A stretch of 64,000 nucleotides of DNA from Agrostemma githago (GCA_958450325.1 OY288247.1:55679701-55743700); one strand, 5' to 3'. Counted from the stretch's first letter, positions 1 to 10,801 are shown. Program-made: numbers and translations. The notes: a model not told the origin generated them from the letters alone.

Positions 1-375
1 AGATTCAGGCGTTGCCCCCAGGGAGGAGGCTGCTTTGACAGGGGATGCCACGAGTGCTTTCCGTGGCTGCACCCTGAACAATTTGATCCCAACCTCTCTG
101 ATACTGACTCCTCTTTGGCGTCGGGCCCCTCCTCGCCTGTGAAGAAGACAGGTTGTCGCACCTGCGACGAATCCCAGGCCGTTCCCTTTGGCAGGGACTG
201 GGAGGATAGCAGCCAAGATTCTGACGATAGTGGAGGTCTTGGTTGTTTAAGTGACAGGGATGAGGATGGGATCCCTGATGACCCTTTCCAAGACTCCCCA
301 GACTGGGACTGGGGTTCGGACTTTGAGGGTCCAGGCAGCCCTGGGGACCCTTCTCCTGACTTGGGTGATGATTAG
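1..375 (+). CDS. C-terminal part of an unrecognised Cys-rich then acidic ORF (partial, runs off left edge)
   Basis: The frame is open from base 1 to a TAG ending at 375, about 124 residues. The first 30 residues hold four cysteines in a C-x5-C-x4-C-x2-C arrangement followed by FPWL, which could bind a metal. The remainder is very acidic, with repeated D/S/P and DSPDWDWGSD-type stretches. No family is recognised. It lies on the same strand as the Transposase_28-type gene that starts downstream and inside the presumed 3' region of the Retand-like element, so it may be a second opposite-strand ORF of that element. It could also belong to an unrelated gene to the left. After the stop the sequence becomes T-rich and looks like a 3' UTR. 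Coding status rests only on the open frame and its biased composition. Confidence 0.4.
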   Translation, partial: RFRRCPQGGGCFDRGCHECFPWLHPEQFDPNLSDTDSSLASGPSSPVKKTGCRTCDESQAVPFGRDWEDSSQDSDDSGGLGCLSDRDEDGIPDDPFQDSPDWDWGSDFEGPGSPGDPSPDLGDD

Positions 376-716
376 GCCTGCTTAGCAGGGCGTTTGCTTG
401 TTGGGCCGGAATTTCTGGGCCCTTGTATATTTTCTTTCTTTGTTGGGCACTGAATGTAACTTTTTCCCTTTTAAGGTTTAATGAAAAGAAATTCAGGCGA
501 TGTGTTTGTGTATTGTATTTTTAATATGTGTTTATTACTTTTTGTTTGAAGTGGAGAGGGGGCGTCATAGGGTGATTAATCCCTTGACACTTTTTGGTCC
601 TTTCGAGGTTATTCTTGGGAAACCGCACAGGGTTGACTTCTTAGGAAGTGACGCGTGGGCAGTGGTCTTTGGGTGGCCTCCTGAGATTTTGGCGACTCTT
701 TACATGCCCTTCTTCC

Positions 717-724
717 TATAAAAG
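717..724 (+). promoter_or_regulatory. TATA box (TATAAAAG) of the opposite-strand gene
   Basis: TATAAAAG is followed, after about 30 bases, by a long C/T-rich leader (745-800). This is the usual context of a plant RNA polymerase II start. It lies about 100 bp before the open frame of the Transposase_28-type gene. It is not part of an LTR and it points opposite to gag-pol. Transcription itself cannot be seen from sequence. Confidence 0.6.
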
Positions 725-821
725 CAATCAGTTGCACATTCCTCTTTATTTTCCCTTCTTCAATCTTTCTTTTCTTGAAATCTTCCTGTCCTCTCTTTCT
801 GCAAAACCCTTGGGTGTTTGA

Positions 822-3164
822 AGAACCGTTCCCCACTTTGTACCCCCCTTTCTCTGGGAGACTTCTTCTTCGGGCTTTTACCGCACTGACAGGCGATCTA
901 GGGAGGTGGGTTTTGAGGAAGAGCACTCGGTGGACAGCGGGGGCTGTAACTCTCCTGACCCCCCCTCGTTTGACGCCATCGACTCGGACGACGAGGCGTT
1001 GGAAGTTGACCCTTCTAGAACCTCTGGTCCTCTTGTTCGGCGGGAAAGGGGTAGGGTATACTATTTAGATAAAGTTAAATACCGCATCCCTTTGAGTAAC
1101 TTCCCTGACCCGAAAAATCGGGAGCTGATCCTTGCAAAGGACGCCGCTGGTGCGATTGAACGGCTTTACAACTTCGGGGAGGGGTACACAGTCGTTGTCC
1201 CCGGCGAAAAGGATACCGTATGCAACCCTCCCGCCGGGTGCATAGCGGTCTACCATAAATGTTTGGAGTTCGGCCTTCGCTTTCCCCTCCATCATTCCTT
1301 GGAAGAGATCTTCAGGCGCATGAACGTCGCCATCGCCCAGCTGACAGCCACGGCTGTCAGGGCGTTGATTTCATATGTCTGGACTTGTCTGTTCCACCAC
1401 ACCGAGCCTTCCATTGACGCCCTGCGGTTTATGGTGGGCTTGCAAATGGTTTCTTCTGGGAGTGCGGGCTCCCCTGGTTATTGGTTCCTTTTGAGACAGA
1501 AGGGATATTGTTTGGTGTGGCCTGGCATGGATAGTTTGAGAGATTGGAAGAACAACTTCCTTTATGTACACAACTTCCATGGGTGGAGGATTCCCCGTCA
1601 TTTCAGGAATCATGTCCACACCAGGCTTGAGACCCCTGAGGAGTATCACCCTGGCGTGGGTGGAAGAGCCTTGGAGGTGAAGCTGGGCGAGAAAGACAAG
1701 GAGTTGACGGGCTTTTTTGCTGCCCACACTGATAAGTATGGGGTGTACGGCCCTACATTATGGCTCCCCCATGCGGAGCTTATTGCGTCTGATAAATACT
1801 TGACCCGGTTGGGCATGAACCCGGGTCTAGATAAAGGTAGTTCAGGAGTGTTGATGGTTCCTTCTTACTCTTTTCCTTTTAAAGTGCCCTGACAACTTGT
1901 ATGTTTGCTTTGTAGATCTTGCTACCTTTATTTGGAGGAAAGGGGAGGTGAGACGCCTGGGCTTGGACGAGAATCTCATTGTTGTCCAAAGTCACCCTTC
2001 TCTTCCCCCTGATTTTAAGAGAGGTGAGAAGAATCTGATGAAGCATTTGAAGGGTCTGTCGTTCAGTAGGCTAAGGCTTCCCCCCCTCCTAGAGCAACGC
2101 CTGCAAAGACGGCGGTTTCTGAGGCCACCCCCTCTCCAGTTGCGAAGGCGACTGCCTACGAGGCTACCCCTTCGCCTGTTGGCAGGCAAGAGGGTCTTTC
2201 AGCAGGGGTCCGGATTCCCCCGGGGCCACGGGCTGTAGGTTCCGAAGAGACTAGGGAGAGCACTCCCCGGGCGCTGCTTAGAAAGAGGAGCAGGGAGGCT
2301 CCAAGTGCTGACCAGGTGGTGGACCTGGAGACTTCCACGCCTGAACCTAAACGTTTTGCTCAGGGGATTCCTGCCACCCTCTTTTCTGAGGAGAACGCTG
2401 AATTCCACTATACCGCCGGAGATAGCCAAGATGTTTCTGCCCTACTTTCCGACTCAGGGGCAGTTCTAGCAGACCATCTCCTCAAGACTGTCAAATCTGC
2501 TACAAACCAAGTGACCCAGTACATCCAGCGCACTGCCCGAATCATGCAAGCTTCTGCAGAGCTGGCGGCCCTTAACCGCCTGAGTGATGAGGAACTGTCC
2601 AACTCTGACCGCCTTTCTGCAGTCGAGAGGGACGTTGCTCTCATTGCCAGCCTGAAGGATCAGTTGGCGAAAAGGGAGACCGAGCTGGAAGAAGCCAAAG
2701 GTCAGGCGATCCACTGGAAGTCTGAGAATGAGAAAGCTATCAGGGAGGTGTCCCGCCTGGGGGAGGAGTCAAAGATAGCTCAGCAGGCCTTTGCGGAGTT
2801 GGAGCAGGCCAGGAAAGCTTTGGCTGAGCTGGATCACGCCAAGAAGAGCGTCATCGACCTTGGGGAGCGCCTTTCCAAGGTGAATTCTGATCTGCAGGCG
2901 GCTCTTGGCGATCTGGCGGCGAAGACCAAGGATTGGGAGAAGGAGAGGGACGAAATACTCCAGAAGGTGGACACGGCTGTATCGGCGGGCTTCGTTAATG
3001 GTGCTAAATCTTGCCTAGGGGTTGTCGTGGAAACTGTCAGGGAGATGTTCCCTGGTTTTGACGAAGATGCTTTCCGAGCCCTCTACACTGCTAAGGACGA
3101 AGCTCTAATGCGCAGACTGTCTGAAGGAGCTGCTACTTCCGGCCCAGACGCTCCCCCTGCTTAA
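822..3164 (+). pseudogene. Opposite-strand Retand/Grande-type gene: Transposase_28-like domain plus coiled coil
   Basis: The N-terminal part (822-1,836) matches the pattern of the plant 'putative gypsy type transposon' family (Transposase_28, PF04195): a YRIPLSNF segment, then GLRFPLHHSLEEIF and MNVAIAQLT. A likely intron runs from GT at 1,837 to AG at 1,915. Splicing in phase 1 continues a conserved-looking frame (DLATFIWRKGE). A Ser/Pro/Thr-rich linker follows. The C-terminal half (2,316-3,164) is about 280 residues, largely heptad-like coiled coil (Lys/Glu/Ala-rich, 2,600-2,960). The frame changes by one base at a C7 run (2,080-2,086). No ATG occurs between the upstream stop (819-821) and the first conserved residues, so the start is unresolved. 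The role of such proteins is unknown; the family is carried by Tat-lineage elements in antisense orientation to gag-pol. Confidence 0.7.
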
Positions 3165-3449
3165 CATGGAGGGCAGTCTTCCTCAGAGGGCTCTTGCTCG
3201 TCTCCTGCTGCGCCTGTGCCAACGTTTTAATCTTCCTTACTTCTTTGCGCGTCGAGCCCTTTGGTGGCCGGCTGCCGTGCTTAATTGTAATCATTTGTTT
3301 TAAAAACTTGCTTATCCTGTGTTCCTTTGACACTATTCCTTTTTATGTAGATTTTCTGTTTGCTTTTGTCTGTTTCGGTTTTTTATGAGTTTGATGCGCA
3401 GCTTGCCCCTGCCTTCATGTAAGCAGGGGGGGTTCCTTATCGTTTTTTA
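3165..3449. other. 3' region of the opposite-strand gene, no further coding
   Basis: T-rich sequence downstream of the stop at 3,164 (runs such as 3,290-3,390) that looks like a 3' UTR. From about 3,415 it grades into a diverged half unit of the 124 bp array. Confidence 0.4.
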
Positions 3450-4069
3450 TACAAGCTTGGGGGCCTGCCCCCCAATCCTTCTAGATCCGGCCTGTCCCTG
3501 GCTTTTATTCAAAGTCCAGGGGGCCTGCCTCCTGCCTGCCCAGAGGTGAGCAGGGTGGCTTTTGTATTTTTTATACAAGGTTGGGGGGCCTGCCCCCAGT
3601 CCTTGTTGATCCGGCCTGTCCCTGGCTTTTGTTCAAAGTCCAGGGGGCTTGCCCCCTGCCTTCCCAGAGGCAAGCAGGGGAGCTTTTGCGTTTTTTATAC
3701 AAGGTTGGGGAGCCTGCCCGCAGTCCTTGTTAGTCTGGCCTGTCCCTGGCTTTTGTTCAAAGTCCAGGGGGCTTGCCCCCTGCCTTCCCAGAGGCAAGCA
3801 GGGGAGCTTTTGCGTTTTTTATACAAGGTTGGGGAGCCTGCCCCCAGTCCTTGTTAGTCTGGCCTGTCCCTGGCTTTTGTTCAAAGTCCAGGGGGCCTGC
3901 CCCCTGCCTGCCCAGAGGTAAGCAGGGTGGCTTTTGCGTTTTTTATACAAGGTTGGGGGGCTTGCCCCCAGTCCTTGTTAGTCTGGCCTGCCCCTGGCTT
4001 TTCTTCAAAGTCCAGGGGGCCTGCCCCCTGCCTTCCCAGAGGTAAGCAGGGTGGCGCTCGGATTTTTTG
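3450..4069. repeat. Tandem array, five copies of a 124 bp unit
   Basis: The word TACAAG starts at 3,450, 3,574, 3,698, 3,822 and 3,946, exactly 124 bp apart. Each unit contains GC-rich inverted repeats, for example CAGGGGGCTTGCCCCCTG, whose two 8 bp arms are perfectly complementary, and a T-run ending TTTTTTATAC. The array lies between the 3' end of the plus-strand gene (3,164) and the 3' end of integrase on the minus strand (4,300). The period is not a multiple of three, so the open frames across it shift from copy to copy and are not genes. Retand elements are known to carry such arrays here. Confidence 0.9.
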
Positions 4070-4299
4070 CTGGGGGGGCATTTTTCCCGATTTTGGCAAC
4101 AGGGGGGCCTCCCCCTATTGCCCCCTGCTCGTTTGTGTGTGAAGAACGCGAGTGTGAACAGGCAACGAGTATAAATCTGAATATCCTTCATTTCTTTATA
4201 AAACTGTGACATTTTCGGGTGGTCGGAGCCGTCGACATTCTTTTGACCGTCCTCCGCCATTTGTTTTTAGCAAAAATAAAAACTATCTTTGGATTTTGT
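4070..4299. other. Non-coding junction between the repeat array and the integrase stop
   Basis: A diverged GC-rich remnant of the array (to about 4,130) is followed by A/T-rich sequence immediately downstream of the minus-strand integrase stop. No gene is seen. Confidence 0.4.
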
Positions 4300-5480
4300 T
4301 CAGACGTAGTATTTTTTCAAAGTGTCCGCATTCCAGTGAGCATGCAGCTCTTGCCCTTCAAGGTTGGCGATTTTGTATGTGCCTGGTCCCAGGACTCGAG
4401 TCACTTGGTATGGACCCTCCCAGTTGGCACTAAGCTTTCCATGTTCTCTTGACTTTCCAACCGCCTGCGTCTTTCTCAGAACTAGCTCTCCCATCTGAAA
4501 GTTTCTCTGTCGGACTTTGGTGTTAAAGGCTTTCCTCATTCGTTGCTGGTAGGCAACGATGTTGGTGCTAGCTTCCTCCCTTAACTCATTTACCAGGTCC
4601 AAGGCTTCGACCATTGCAGCTTCGTTTTCAGCCCGGTCGTATTGCAGGGAGCGCAGAGAAGGGATCCTTGCCTCGATTGGTAACAATGCCTCTGCTCCGT
4701 ATACCAGACAAAACGGGGTCTGGCCTGTTGACTCTTTCCTGGTGGTTCGAATTGACCAGAGTATACTGGGAAGCTCGTCAGCCCACCTACCCTTGCAGTC
4801 ATCCACCATTTTCTTCAGGCCATTTAAGATTTGTTTGTTGGCCGCTTCTGCCTGTCCGTTGGTTTGCGGGTGACAGACGGCTGAATAGGCGACTGCGATG
4901 TTGTGGCTTTCCAGCCAGATTCTCAGAGGATTATTATCAAATTGTCTGCCATGGTCAAATACCAACATCTTTGGCAGACCGAACCTGGTGATAATATTTC
5001 ACCAGACCACTTTCCGGACCGCCGGCTCAGTAATGTTGGGCACTGCTTCGGCTTCCACCCATTTGGTGAAGTAGTCTATGGCGACAATCAAGAATTTCCT
5101 GCCCCCTGTGGCCACCGTGAAGGGTCCTAGAATGTCCATCCCCCATTGAGCGAAAGGGATAGGGGATAGGATTGTCCTGAGTTCCTGGGCCGGGACATGG
5201 ATTGATGGGGCAAAGAGTTGGCATTTTCTGCATTTCTGGGTCAGGCTTTTGGCGTCCGCCAGCATGGTGGGCCAGTAGTAGCCTGCCCTTAGGGCTTTGT
5301 GGGCCAGGGATCTCCCCCCGATGTGATGCCCACAAATCCCTGAGTGGATGTCTTCCAACACTTCAGCAGCTTGATCTGCCCGTAGGCATTTGAGCAGGGG
5401 ATAAGTAAAAGACTTCTTATAAAGTTCCCCCTCGATGAGTATGAACCAGGCTGCTTTAGCCTGTACTTTCCTTTTTTTGT
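4300..5480 (-). pseudogene. Gypsy integrase (Retand-like element)
   Basis: The zinc-binding N-terminus is visible as H-x-G-x-H (GICGHHIG) followed by CRKCQLFAP. The catalytic core retains an Asp in AIDYFTKWVEAE, an Asp in VFDHGRQFD and a Glu in PQTNGQAEAANKQ, the D,D,E triad of retroviral-type integrases. The C-terminus ends with the GPY-like segment (NWEGPYQVTRVLGPGTYKI) typical of Gypsy integrases. A TGA at 4,999-5,001 interrupts the frame just before the second Asp. Upstream, the frame is offset by one base from RNase H at an A7 run (T7 on the plus strand, 5,472-5,478). Integrase would insert the cDNA copy into the nuclear genome; this copy is broken. Confidence 0.9.
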
Positions 5481-8334
5481 GCTGCGTCTGATGGTAGGAC
5501 ACCGTGTCTCTTGAATTGGATGAAGGGAGTCATCCAGCTTTCCGGACCTTCTTCGATGGTGCTAATTGCCTGACGGGGGCTGGTCGATTTTTCGTGCAGA
5601 ACATCAACCCACACTGACCTTCGTATGTCCTGTAGACTGGAACTTGCCAGTTTTGACAGGGCATCTGCTCGACTATTCTGGGAGCGGGGGATTTGCTTGA
5701 TCTCATATGATTTCAGGCCTGATAACTCTCCTTTCACCATTTCCAGGTATGTGGCCATTGCTTGGTCCCTTGCTTCATATTCACCATTGATCTGGTTGGC
5801 GATGAGCTGGGAGTCTGTCGCCAGGACAATCCGCTCTGCCCCTGCGGCTTTAACTAGCCTGACGCCTGCGAGTACTGCTTCGTACTCTGCTTCGTTGTTT
5901 GATGCTGGGAAGACAAACCTGAGGGCATGCTCAAAGTCAGCCCCCCCGGGCTGGTCAGTACGACGCCTGCGCCTGCGCCATTGGCAGTCGACGACCCATC
6001 AGTATACACGACCCATTCCTCGGCAGGGGTCTCTTCTTCCCCTGAATGGGAGCACTCAGCCAGAGAATCTGCTAAGGCTTGGGCCTTGATGGCTGTTCTC
6101 GGCTGGTAAGATATACCTAGCCCACTCAGCTCAATCGCCCACTTCAATAGTCTCCCTGATTTTTCAAATTTTTCCAACACCTTCTCCAGTGGCTGGTCGG
6201 TGAGGACTATGACTGGATGCGCGTCAAAGTAAGGCCTGAGCTTCCTGGCGGCAATTATGACCGCGTAGGCGGCTTTTTCGACCATCGGGTAATTTTTCTC
6301 GGCTGCCCCCAGCGCATGACTTACGAAGTATATAGGTTGCTGGGTGCCTGCCTCCTCCCGTAGGATAACCGCGCTGACAGTTATATTGGTTACTGCAATG
6401 TAGAGGAAAAGTTTTTCCCCTGCTACTGGTCTTGCCAGGGTGGGGAGCCTCTTAAGATGGTCCTTCAACTGCTCAAAGGCCTCTTTCTGCTCGTTTTCCC
6501 ACTTGAACTGTTTGTTTCCTTTCAGTATCTTGAAGAAAGGAGTGGCCTTGTCTGCTGATCGGGCGACGAACCGTGCTAAGGCGGCCATGCGGCCTGTCAG
6601 GCGCTGGATGTCTCTAATGGTCTTGGGCTCAGGAAGGTCTAGAACTGCCTGAATTATCTCAGGGTTGGCGTCTATTCCTCGAGAGCTGACCAGGAACCCC
6701 AGAAATTTGCCGGAGCGGACCCCAAACGTGCACTTTTTCGGATTGAGTTTTATTTTGTAGGCGCGCAGGGAGCAGAAGGTCTCCTGCAGGTCTATCAGGT
6801 GCTCTCTGTCTTCTTTGCTTTTTACGATGGCGTCATCAACGTAAGCTTCGATGTTTCTGCCTTTTTGTTTTTCAAACACTTTATCAACTAACCGCTGGTA
6901 TGTAGCCCCTGCATTTTTAAGCCCGAACGGCATCATCTTGTACATGTAGGTGCCTGAACTAGTGATGAACGCGCACTTCACCCTGTCCGGCTGCCACAAG
7001 TATACTTGATGATACCCTGAAAAGGCATCTAGGAAGCTCAGCATGGAATAACCGCTGGTGGCGTCTACCAGTTGGTCGATTCTGGGGAGCGGATAGCAGT
7101 CTTTCGGGCAGGCCTTGTTGAGGTTTGTAAAATCCACGCACATTCTCCATGCGCCTGACGATTTTTTAACCATGACTACATTCGCCAGCCACTCTGGGTA
7201 GTCACAGACCTCGATAAAATCTGCTTTCAAGAGTTTGTCAATTTCTTCCTTGATTGCGGCGTCTTTTTCCGCGGACATATTTCGCTTTTTCTGCTTTACA
7301 GGGCGAGCGTCCATACTTACGTTCAGCTTGTGAACGATGCATGATGGATCAACACCGGGCATCTCGTCCGCCGAGTAGGCGAATACGTCTTTGTTTTCTT
7401 TTAGCAGCTTGACCAGTTCAGCCTGGTAGGTCTCCTCCAGGTCAAGTCCTATTAGGACCTGCCTCCCTGGTTCCAAGTCTACTAGCATGCTTTCACCCCC
7501 TGGCTCCAGGTGGTCGGACGCCGGGTGCTCGGCTGGTATTTCGCCTTCCCTGCTGGGGGAACTGTCAGCCTTTCTTTTTCCTTTTCTTTCTTTTTCGTGT
7601 TCTTGCAGGGCCACGGAGTAGCATTGTCTGGCTGACTCTTGGTCCCCGCGCACTTTTCCTTCTAGTCCGAAATCGGTGACATATGCTATGGTGAGGGCCC
7701 TGATGGAGATGGCCGCCTCGATTTCGTCCAGGGTGGCTCTGCCAATTAGGGCGTTGTAGGCGGATCTTGCATCCACAACAACAAAGGTTGCCCTGACGTT
7801 TCTGGCAGTAGAGCCTTCCCCAAAGGTTACAGGCAGGTCTATGACTCCCATGGGCAGCACGCCTGCCCCACTGAATCCGTACAGCGATCCGGGAGCAGGT
7901 CGTAGGTGCCTTTTTTCCAGGCCCATTTTCTCGAAGGCGTCCTTGTACAGTAGATTTGTGTACGCGCCAGTGTCTACCATACACCTCCGCACAATGTGGT
8001 TGCTGATCACTAGGGACAGCACCAAAGGGTCACTGTGCGGGTATACCACGCGCCCTGCATCATCAGGGGTGATGCTTAATGTCACTCCCCTTGGACTCCC
8101 TGCTTTCTCAGCGTAGCAGATCTGGTTCCTTAGCTCACGCATTTGTCTTTTTTGGCCTCTTCGACTGAGCTGGCCCTCAGTGCCCCCTGAAATTACGTGG
8201 ATCACCATGCGGTTCTGCACTGACCCCTCGGGTTTTTCAGATACTTCCTTTTGAGACTTATTCTTGGCTGCGTAGTTGGCTAACCGTCCATTCCTGATTA
8301 ACTTCTCGATTTCGTCCTTCAGGTGACGGCATTC
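5472..8334 (-). pseudogene. Protease - reverse transcriptase - RNase H - second RNase H (Retand-like pol)
   Basis: Reading from 8,220, the aspartic protease motif is VDTGAYTNLL at about residue 82. RT shows FLDAFSGYHQ and MPFGLKNAGATYQ, with the active site AYVDD near residue 460 (about 6,831-6,842). A Gypsy RNase H follows (FVSHALG, YPMVEKAAYAV, KLRPYF). A second RNase H of the archaeal-like type begins VVYTDGSSTANGAGAGVVL and has EAEYEA and ATDSQL. Presence of this second RNase H is a known trait of the Tat lineage. A one-base frame offset occurs at a C7 run (5,941-5,947) inside the second RNase H, and another at 5,472-5,478 before integrase. The protein would copy genomic RNA into cDNA in cytoplasmic particles. 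RT itself has no stop. Confidence 0.93.
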
Positions 8335-10023
8335 CTAGGTGGTATGGCCTATGCAGTCGTGGAAAGTGCAGAATTTCTTGGGGTCTCCTTTCGGGCTGCG
8401 AGGCTTGTTCGGGCGATTCCATTTAGCAGTTTCTTTTTCCAGTTCGAAGATCTCTGCCCTGGATTTGTTCAGGGCAGTGTAACTGTCGAACCTGGGATGG
8501 TAGACAGTGCGCTCCTTTTTGGGAGTGTCTCCCTCTTCCTTTTGCTTGCCTGGCTCACTTCTGCCCAGTCCACCCTGCGGTCCCCCTTGAGGCCTTGTTT
8601 GGCCTGCAGGGGTATCCGTCAGGCCGTGGAACTCCTCCTGCAGAATGAACCCTTCCGCAATTTTCCTGGCCATGGCTAAGGTTTCTGGCTGGGCCCTGAT
8701 CATCTGGTTTTTCATTTCCCCTGGAAGCAGGGAGATTGTCAGGGCATAGGCGGCGGTGGAATCATCGATCTCCCTGACCTGCTGGTAGGATAGATCAAAC
8801 CTTCTCAGATATTCCCTCACACTTTCGCCCTTCTTCTACTTCAGGGTCATAAGATCGAAACGAGTGAGGCGTCTTCTTTTATTCCCAGCATACTGTTCGA
8901 GGAAGATCTCGGCCAACTCTATGAAGAACCTGACTGACCCCTGGCGGAGATCCCTGAACCATCCTTGCGCGAGCCCTACCAGGGTGGTTGGGAAAACTTT
9001 GCACCAGATGGCATCATCTACGTCATACATGCCCATGTGGCTCTCAAATGCTGCCAGGTGGTCTTCAGGGTCTGTTGTCCCATCAAATTTAATGGTAGGC
9101 ATTTTAATTTTTGGAATGGGGTACTCTTGTACCTCAGGATGAAGTGGGGTTTTTGTGGGCCTGCCCACTAATCGTGACCTGCTTTCCCCAGACTGGTTAC
9201 CATGAGTATCCCATTGTTTATGGGCTGGTTTCCTCGTGCTGGGGGAGCGGTGCCTTGGGGGCGGCCTGCTCGCTGCTTCATCTTCTGTCTCAGGGGAGAC
9301 TTGTCTGGGTCTCTTCCTCTGAGAGTGACAGAAGCTCTCACCCTGGTGGTACTTAGACTCGAGCGGTTGCCCCCGATTGAGCCTTGATTGCAGGCTTTGG
9401 GATAAACCGGGGGCTGACTGCTCTCTGGCTGCCGGTGTTAGCCTGGAGAAAACCCCGCCTGGTTTCTCTCCCAAGCGTTTTGACATGGGCTCCCTGGGCC
9501 TCATTCGCTCCTGTAATCCTCGGGATAAGCCTCCCTGCCCTCCAGACGCTGATTCTGTTGTGTGAATGGAGAACGCCTGCTGGACAGGTGGCTCTGGATT
9601 GCCTGTAGTAATGCGCCTTTGCACATGCGCATACGCTTGTGCCGTCCTTCTCGCTTTCCTCTGAGCATTTCTGGCGGCGGTCCGCCTCGTGCCCCCGGCT
9701 TCATCCCTGCTGATTAGGGATGGTTGCCTGGGAGCCGATGCGACCCTGCCTACCAAGTCCTCAGGAGTGAACTCCTGGTTCAGCATCGCAGAGAAGAACG
9801 CGACTGTCTGCGCCATCTGAGCTGGGGTCAGATTAAGAGCGTGTCCTGGGTGTGTCCCCAACTCAGGTGTCACAGCAGTGTTAGATCCGCCGAGGAGACT
9901 GGTTCCCCCTACCCCTAGGATCGTGGCAGGAGGAACCCTCTCCGACTGCGGCATACCATATAGGGGGGTCACCGGTGGGACCGTCGGACCCGTTCCTGCA
10001 CTGGCATCAATGATTTCTAGCAT
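8335..10023 (-). pseudogene. Gag (Retand-like element)
   Basis: The start is set at the ATG at 10,023 (MLEIIDASAG), 68 bases after the PBS. The N-terminal half is basic and low in complexity (Arg/Gln/Pro-rich). The capsid-like retrotransposon_gag region reads FDGTTDPEDHLAAFESHM, then CKVFPTTLVGLAQGWFRDL and ESVREYLRRFDLSYQQV. A nucleocapsid-like CTFHDCIGHTT zinc knuckle ends the segment. Two in-frame TAG codons (8,836-8,838 and 8,335-8,337) interrupt an otherwise continuous frame that runs on into protease. Gag would form the particle that packages the RNA. Confidence 0.88.
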
Positions 10024-10090
10024 GATTGTTTTAGTTTTGTGATTATGAGTGGTTGATTTTAGTGGGTAACTCGTGAGCACAACCGTAAGT

Positions 10091-10108
10091 TCCCCACAGA
10101 CGGCGCCA
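10091..10108 (-). other. Primer binding site (Retand-like element)
   Basis: On the minus strand the sequence begins TGGCGCCGTCTGTGGGGA three bases after the LTR end. TGG followed by an 18-base match to a tRNA 3' end is the expected PBS layout. The exact tRNA was not assigned. Confidence 0.75.
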
Positions 10109-10111
10109 AAT

Positions 10112-10801
10112 TGTTCCGGTCACGGAAACAATTCACCCGGCCTTGGATCCGGGCTGTATGACTGAATCACTGGTGAACAATTGATCGATTGACTTCTCTG
10201 AACCTCTCTTTCGTCTCACTCCCAGGATCGGACCTTCCCGGCGGAGTTGGCCTGCTCCCTGCACAATGAACGCACAGGGCCTCGGAGGTTGTCCGAGGGA
10301 ACCCTCTCCGATGCCTAAGTCAGCCCGTGAAATGCCTTGAGAGACCTAGTTCGTGAGGAGCTAGGTGGCGTTTTTAGGAGTAAGGGTTTAGAGAGAGAAA
10401 ATCCAACCTCTCTCATGTTGGAAATGGGAAAGTATTTATACCTTCCCACAAGAGAGAGGAAAAGAGAAAGAAGAAGAGGGAAATGAGTGGATGCTTGTGC
10501 GACACGTGGACTCACCTTGTCCACTCATTTCCCCTTACCTTAGGCAAAATGACGGATGGGTCCTCGGTCCTCCTCTGGTCCTGCTTGGGCGGGGGCGCCC
10601 TGGAAGCAGGCAGTAGACCTGGTTCGCCCTGCTTGGCAGGCGGCCAGGCTGGGCCAGGCGGCCAAGGGATTAAGGCCACTCACTTGGGGGTTTCAATGAT
10701 GTTGATGGAAAGTTTGCTGGGCAGGCCTTTCCTCTTTCTGGGATTGGTCGCCCCGGGGCCTGGCTGGCAGGCGGCCAGAGGTAGACAACCGACCCCCATC
10801 A
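10112..10801 (-). repeat. 5' LTR of the Retand-like element
   Basis: On the plus strand it begins TGTTCCGG next to the PBS and ends CCCCCATCA, giving TG...CA termini and about 690 bp. The outer end is inferred from the CA terminus and the change in composition, because the partner LTR is off-window. A TATA box on the minus strand (TATAAATA, 10,433-10,440) would drive gag-pol. Several short hairpins are visible in R/U5, for example CCTCGGA...TCCGAGG near 10,280. Confidence 0.75.

Larger units (their letters stand above)
1..10801 (-). mobile_element. Retand/Tat-like Ty3-Gypsy LTR retrotransposon, 3' LTR outside window
   Basis: In sense order on the minus strand: 5' LTR (10,112-10,801), PBS, gag, protease, RT, RNase H, second RNase H, integrase, a 124 bp tandem array, then an opposite-strand gene. 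Two RNase H domains and an extra opposite-strand ORF downstream of pol are known traits of the Tat lineage (Retand, Grande). A tandem repeat in the 3' region is the described hallmark of Retand. No sequence matching the 5' LTR occurs in 1-900, so the 3' LTR must lie left of the window. gag-pol carries three in-frame stops and two frameshifts, so this copy is not autonomous as sequenced. Confidence 0.85.

Noticed and set aside
1..375. Fragment of an endogenous pararetrovirus or a viral Cys-rich regulator
   Set aside because: No movement-protein, coat-protein or viral RT signature is near it. Composition alone is not enough for that call.
3546..4142. Several overlapping open frames of 70-105 codons on both strands
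   Set aside because: They are by-products of the 124 bp tandem array. The same peptide recurs in shifted frames because 124 is not a multiple of three.
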